This document shows, piece after piece, positions 14,262 through 17,908 of a stretch of 17,908 nt of DNA. The notes under the pieces were generated by a model. It ran no database searches. It saw nothing but the letters and a program-made list of their open reading frames with translations, and was not told the origin of the DNA. Both the position numbers and the translations under genes were made by a program. The stretch covers positions 1 to 17,908 of the forward strand of contig DAOVWW010000001.1 of NCBI GenBank assembly GCA_030636465.1, read 5' to 3'. This stretch comes from Gammaproteobacteria bacterium. GTDB taxonomy: Bacteria > Pseudomonadota > Gammaproteobacteria > BMS3Bbin11. The first letter of the stretch is position 1. Each line of letters begins with the position of its first letter.

Positions 14262-17200
14262 ATGACAGATAACGACAACCAAGATACCACCAGGGAGAAC
14301 GGTGAGAGTGACATCTCTAAGGAAGTAAGTACTGCCCTTGAAGATGTAATTCAAAATTCCGATGAAGATTTAGGCATTGCTGGCCGACTGACCAAGTCAT
14401 TCATCCATTCCCCTTTATCCCCCTTGTTCTACTTTGCCCTGCTTGGGCTTGGTTTCATGGGCATGATGTTTACGCCCCGTCAGGAAGATCCCCAGATATC
14501 CGTACCTATGGTGGATATCTTTGTTAGCTACCCGGGTGCATCGTCAAGCCAGGTGGCAAGCATGGTTGCAAACCCCCTGGAAAAAATTATGTCAGAGATC
14601 CAGGGCATAGAACATGTATATTCGGCTTCCCAGCGTGGCAGTGCCATGGTTACTGTGCAGTTCCAGGTTGGTGAAGACATGGGTGATTCGCTGGTCAAAA
14701 TGTATGACAAGCTGGAATCTAACAAAGACAAGATTCCACCCGGAGCTACTCCTCCACTGGTTAAACCAAAACCTGTAGATGATGTTCCTGCAGTCACATT
14801 AACGCTATGGTCAACTGAACTGGGGGACGATGACCTTCGTCTACTGAGTCTGGATGTCATGCAGCAACTCAAGGCTGTCAAAGATACAAGTCAGGCTTTC
14901 ATTACCGGTGGACGTTCAGAACAAATAAGAATAGAAGCGGATCCCGCCCGTATCGCCGGTTTTAATCTGACACTTGACCAGCTCGCTCAGACAATTAGTA
15001 GTGCTAATGGCGAGCTCAATGCCGGTACTATAGAAAAGGGCAGGAATTCTTTTAAGGTTTACACTGGCAGTTTTCTGAAAACTGCAAGAGACATCGAAAA
15101 TCTGGTAATAGGGACACAGGATGGCTCTGTTGTTTATGTCAGAGACGTGGCTGATGTGATTGAAGGCCCTGAAGAAACCAGTAGCCTGGTTAATTTCTAC
15201 ACCGGGCCGGCTTATCCGGGTGATACATCGCTGGTTCCTGATGGCGCACCTGCAGTAACCATAGCAGTGGCAAAGAAACAGGGCAGTAATGGTGTTGATG
15301 TTGCCAAAAACATACTGGCCGAAGTTGAAAAGCTCAAAGGCAGGCTGATTCCGGACAATGTAAATGTAACGGTAACTCGAAACTATGGGCAGACAGCAAA
15401 CGATAAGGTTAATAGCCTGATATTGAAGCTGTTCTTTGTGACCGGTTGTGTCACGTTGCTAATCTGGTTCTTCCTCGGCTTTAAAGCCTCCATGGTTGTC
15501 CTAATCGTTATTCCCAATGTGATTTTGGTGACAGTATTTACTGCCTGGGTGCTTGGCTTTACGATTGATCGGGTTTCTTTATTTGCATTGATTTTTTCTA
15601 TTGGCATTCTTGTTGACGATGCAATTGTGGTAATCGAGAATATATATCGCCGCTGGCTAGAAGAAGGTGCGATCAGTACAGAAACAGCAGTTGATGCAGT
15701 ACGCGAAGTCGGTAATCCAACTATATTGGCCACATTTACCGTGATTGCTGCATTGCTGCCTATGGGCGCAGTTAGTGGCATGATGGGGCCGTATATGATG
15801 CCTATCCCAGTGCTGGGTTCGGCAGCCATGCTCTTCTCTTTATTTGCAGCCTTTGTTTTTACACCATACCTGGCAATGCGTCTCAGGCCTTCCCTTAAGC
15901 AGCTGAAGAAGGCAGAAAAGAAAGAACATGAGTTCAATGAGCGCATAGAAGGCTTTTTTCGTACTACCCTGACAGCACTTATTACCAGCAAAACAAAAGG
16001 CCGGATGTTTCTGATCAGCTTATTTGTCGTATTTTTTGCCTGCATGACATTCTTCTATTTCCAGTGGACCACGGTGAAAATCATGCCGCTGGACAATAAA
16101 GCTGAATTTAATATACAGATTAATATGCCGGAAGGAACGTCTCTACCTGAGACCAGTAATGTAGCATTCAGGATGACTAAGGCTCTGCAGGCATTACCTG
16201 AAGTCACCCAACTGCAATCCTATGTAGGAACTTCGTCACCATTTAATTTTAACGGTTTAGTGAGGCACTCTTATCTGCGCATGCAGCCCTGGGAGGCGGA
16301 CATTCAGGTCGAGCTGTTAGACAAAGGTGACCGTAAAAGAACCAGTCACGAACTTGCACTCGAGGCCCGTATTATTCTTGAGCCATTGGCGGAAGAGATG
16401 GGTGCAAGGATCCAGGTTGTAGAAATGCCACCTGGCCCACCAGTATTGCAGACCATGGTCGCTGAGGTTTATGGTCCGGATGACGCTACTCGCCGCCAGT
16501 TTGCCCGCGACATGGAAAACATGTTCCACAAGGCCGAGTTCATTACCGATGTTGATACCATGATGGCCGATGATTATGATGTCTGGCACTTCGAGATAGA
16601 CCGTGAAAAAGCCGTTCGCAGGGGCGTCAGCGTTGAAGCCATCAACCGTAACCTGAACATGGCTATGGGTGATTTCAAGCTTGGTGATGTCAAGGTTGAG
16701 CACATCCTTGAGCCGCGTTATATCGTTATGCAAGTGCCATTGTCGCAGCGCTCACAATTGCATCAACTTGATCAGCTGCCTATCCCTGCTGCGTCGGGAA
16801 CAACAATCCCTCTGGCAGAGCTAGGTAAGTTTGTATTGGTGAAAGAAGATCCAATCATCTATCACAAGGATCTCCGTCCGGTTGAATTTGTTACCGGTGA
16901 AATGATTGGAGATCTGGCGGCGCCTGTTTATGGTATTTTCGATATCATGCGCCAGATGGAAGGCTACACCGCACCAGATGGTGTAAAGCCTGATTTCTCC
17001 TGGTATGGCACACCTGAAGATACCTCTGTATCGACCTGGGAATGGACAGGTGAATGGACCGTCACCTGGGAGACCTTCCGTGATATGGGCGGCGCGTTCA
17101 TGGCGGCTATTATTCTTATCTATATGCTGGTGGTATGGGAGTTTGGCAATTTCATTATGCCGGCCATCATTATTTCACCTATTCCGTTGACTCTTATTGG

Positions 17201-17908
17201 TATTGTTCCCGGCCATGCTTTGATGGGTAAGGAATTTACTGCTACATCAATGATTGGTTTCATTGCACTTGCGGGTATCATAGTACGAAACTCAATTCTA
17301 CTCGTGGATTATTCTCGAGAAATGGTGTCTAAAGGTTATCCTGTTAGCGAGGCAGTGATACTTGCATGTAAAACCCGGACACGGCCTATCGTCATTACCG
17401 CCCTGGCACTAGTGATGGGTTCATTGTTTATTTTGACTGACCCTATTTTCAATGGCATGGCAATTACCTTAATGTTTGGTGTGATCGTCTCAACTTTCCT
17501 TACCTTGCTGGTGATTCCACTTGGCTGTATTACCGCCAGTAGCTCCTTTAACTGCGGAGTAAATGTTATAGATCCTTTACTATCCGGTAGTCAGGATATC
17601 GCCTCATGCGAGGCTAAGACCGCTGAGACTAAAGACCCGACGAGAACAAAGAAGAAAATGAGTCTCGGCGACATCGGAATGAAAGTATGGGCTGTGCTGT
17701 TTACTATTGGCAGCACTATATTTTTTGCTATAAGGGCAATATATTTACTGATTAAGAACATCTTTGATCAGAGAAAACGTAAAAAACAGACCGCCGCTCA
17801 ACAAGTTGCCCGTAAAGCAGAAGCTGACCGTAAGACTGAGATAGATAAAGATCGAAATATAGAGGCTGATCGTAAGGTAGAAGCTGATCGTAAGGCAGAA
17901 GCTGATCG
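14262..17908 (+). CDS. RND efflux pump inner-membrane subunit with extended repeat tail, 3' end cut
   Basis: The frame from the ATG at 14262 stays open to the window edge: 1215 codons and no stop. It is a proton-driven AcrB-like RND transporter. It has a polar N-terminus of about 50 residues, TM1 (54-70), porter sequence SYPGASSSQVASMVANPLEK, TM4 with the proton-relay pair Asp452-Asp453 in GILVDDAIVVIEN, the second porter half with WEADIQVELLDK and the Trp-rich WTGEWTVTWETFRD, and the last helices with GIIVRNSILLVDY. A usual RND protein would end near residue 1090. Here there follow a polar linker, another hydrophobic helix (about 1142-1168) and a basic, repeat-rich tail. The substrate is unknown. 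No strong ribosome site precedes the ATG, but a TGA lies in frame just upstream. It follows its adaptor gene by 74 bases. Confidence 0.93.
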   Translation, partial: MTDNDNQDTTRENGESDISKEVSTALEDVIQNSDEDLGIAGRLTKSFIHSPLSPLFYFALLGLGFMGMMFTPRQEDPQISVPMVDIFVSYPGASSSQVASMVANPLEKIMSEIQGIEHVYSASQRGSAMVTVQFQVGEDMGDSLVKMYDKLESNKDKIPPGATPPLVKPKPVDDVPAVTLTLWSTELGDDDLRLLSLDVMQQLKAVKDTSQAFITGGRSEQIRIEADPARIAGFNLTLDQLAQTISSANGELNAGTIEKGRNSFKVYTGSFLKTARDIENLVIGTQDGSVVYVRDVADVIEGPEETSSLVNFYTGPAYPGDTSLVPDGAPAVTIAVAKKQGSNGVDVAKNILAEVEKLKGRLIPDNVNVTVTRNYGQTANDKVNSLILKLFFVTGCVTLLIWFFLGFKASMVVLIVIPNVILVTVFTAWVLGFTIDRVSLFALIFSIGILVDDAIVVIENIYRRWLEEGAISTETAVDAVREVGNPTILATFTVIAALLPMGAVSGMMGPYMMPIPVLGSAAMLFSLFAAFVFTPYLAMRLRPSLKQLKKAEKKEHEFNERIEGFFRTTLTALITSKTKGRMFLISLFVVFFACMTFFYFQWTTVKIMPLDNKAEFNIQINMPEGTSLPETSNVAFRMTKALQALPEVTQLQSYVGTSSPFNFNGLVRHSYLRMQPWEADIQVELLDKGDRKRTSHELALEARIILEPLAEEMGARIQVVEMPPGPPVLQTMVAEVYGPDDATRRQFARDMENMFHKAEFITDVDTMMADDYDVWHFEIDREKAVRRGVSVEAINRNLNMAMGDFKLGDVKVEHILEPRYIVMQVPLSQRSQLHQLDQLPIPAASGTTIPLAELGKFVLVKEDPIIYHKDLRPVEFVTGEMIGDLAAPVYGIFDIMRQMEGYTAPDGVKPDFSWYGTPEDTSVSTWEWTGEWTVTWETFRDMGGAFMAAIILIYMLVVWEFGNFIMPAIIISPIPLTLIGIVPGHALMGKEFTATSMIGFIALAGIIVRNSILLVDYSREMVSKGYPVSEAVILACKTRTRPIVITALALVMGSLFILTDPIFNGMAITLMFGVIVSTFLTLLVIPLGCITASSSFNCGVNVIDPLLSGSQDIASCEAKTAETKDPTRTKKKMSLGDIGMKVWAVLFTIGSTIFFAIRAIYLLIKNIFDQRKRKKQTAAQQVARKAEADRKTEIDKDRNIEADRKVEADRKAEAD
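17817..17908 (+). repeat. Tandem coding repeat encoding (A/V/I)EADRK units
   Basis: In the RND pump frame, an 18-base unit encoding x-E-A-D-R-K occurs at 17817-17834, 17859-17876, 17877-17894 and again from 17895 to the edge. A diverged 24-base stretch separates the first and second copies. Copies differ mainly at the first codon (GCA, ATA, GTA) and by silent changes. The product is a highly charged, probably helical or coiled-coil cytoplasmic tail. The array continues beyond the window, so copy number is unknown. Confidence 0.85.

Noticed and set aside
15383..16045. 220-codon minus-strand ORF
   Set aside because: Antisense to the RND pump frame, which has clear TM and DD motifs; the low-complexity composition is typical of a shadow.

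Overview
The window looks like chromosomal DNA of a sulfur-oxidising gammaproteobacterium of moderate GC. Two things point there. One is the block pilU-pilT / yggS-proC-yggT ... metX-metW, which I recall in the same order in Pseudomonas. The other is a soxB gene for periplasmic thiosulfate oxidation. The genus cannot be named from sequence alone.

Left half, minus strand (1-7241), read from right to left: yggS (PLP homeostasis), proC (proline synthesis), yggT (membrane protein), a decayed yggU/DUF167 remnant, a dynamin-like GTPase, metX and metW (methionine synthesis), and an ampG muropeptide permease cut by the window edge. Junctions are tight (ATGA or TAATG overlaps) at proC-yggT, metX-metW and metW-ampG. 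The yggS-proC junction is instead filled by eight exact copies of a heptamer. The dynamin gene stands between the yggU remnant and metX.

Centre (7239-7405): a long imperfect palindrome, MITE-like in shape, lies in the divergent spacer between yggS and pilT.

Right half, plus strand (7528-17908): pilT and pilU encode the type IV pilus retraction ATPases. They are followed by soxB (Tat-exported thiosulfohydrolase) and, 12 nt later, an alpha/beta-hydrolase lipoprotein whose nucleophile-elbow residue is Asp instead of Ser. After a 250-base gap with a 14-bp perfect palindrome come a periplasmic adaptor and an RND pump. The pump frame stays open to the right edge (1215 codons so far). It carries an apparent extra transmembrane helix and a charged repeat tail beyond the normal RND C-terminus.

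No rRNA, tRNA, CRISPR array or transposase gene was seen. The most unusual items are the heptamer array between yggS and proC, the large palindrome, the yggU pseudogene, the Asp-nucleophile hydrolase next to soxB, the D-to-A change in the PilU Asp box, and the repeat-tailed RND pump.
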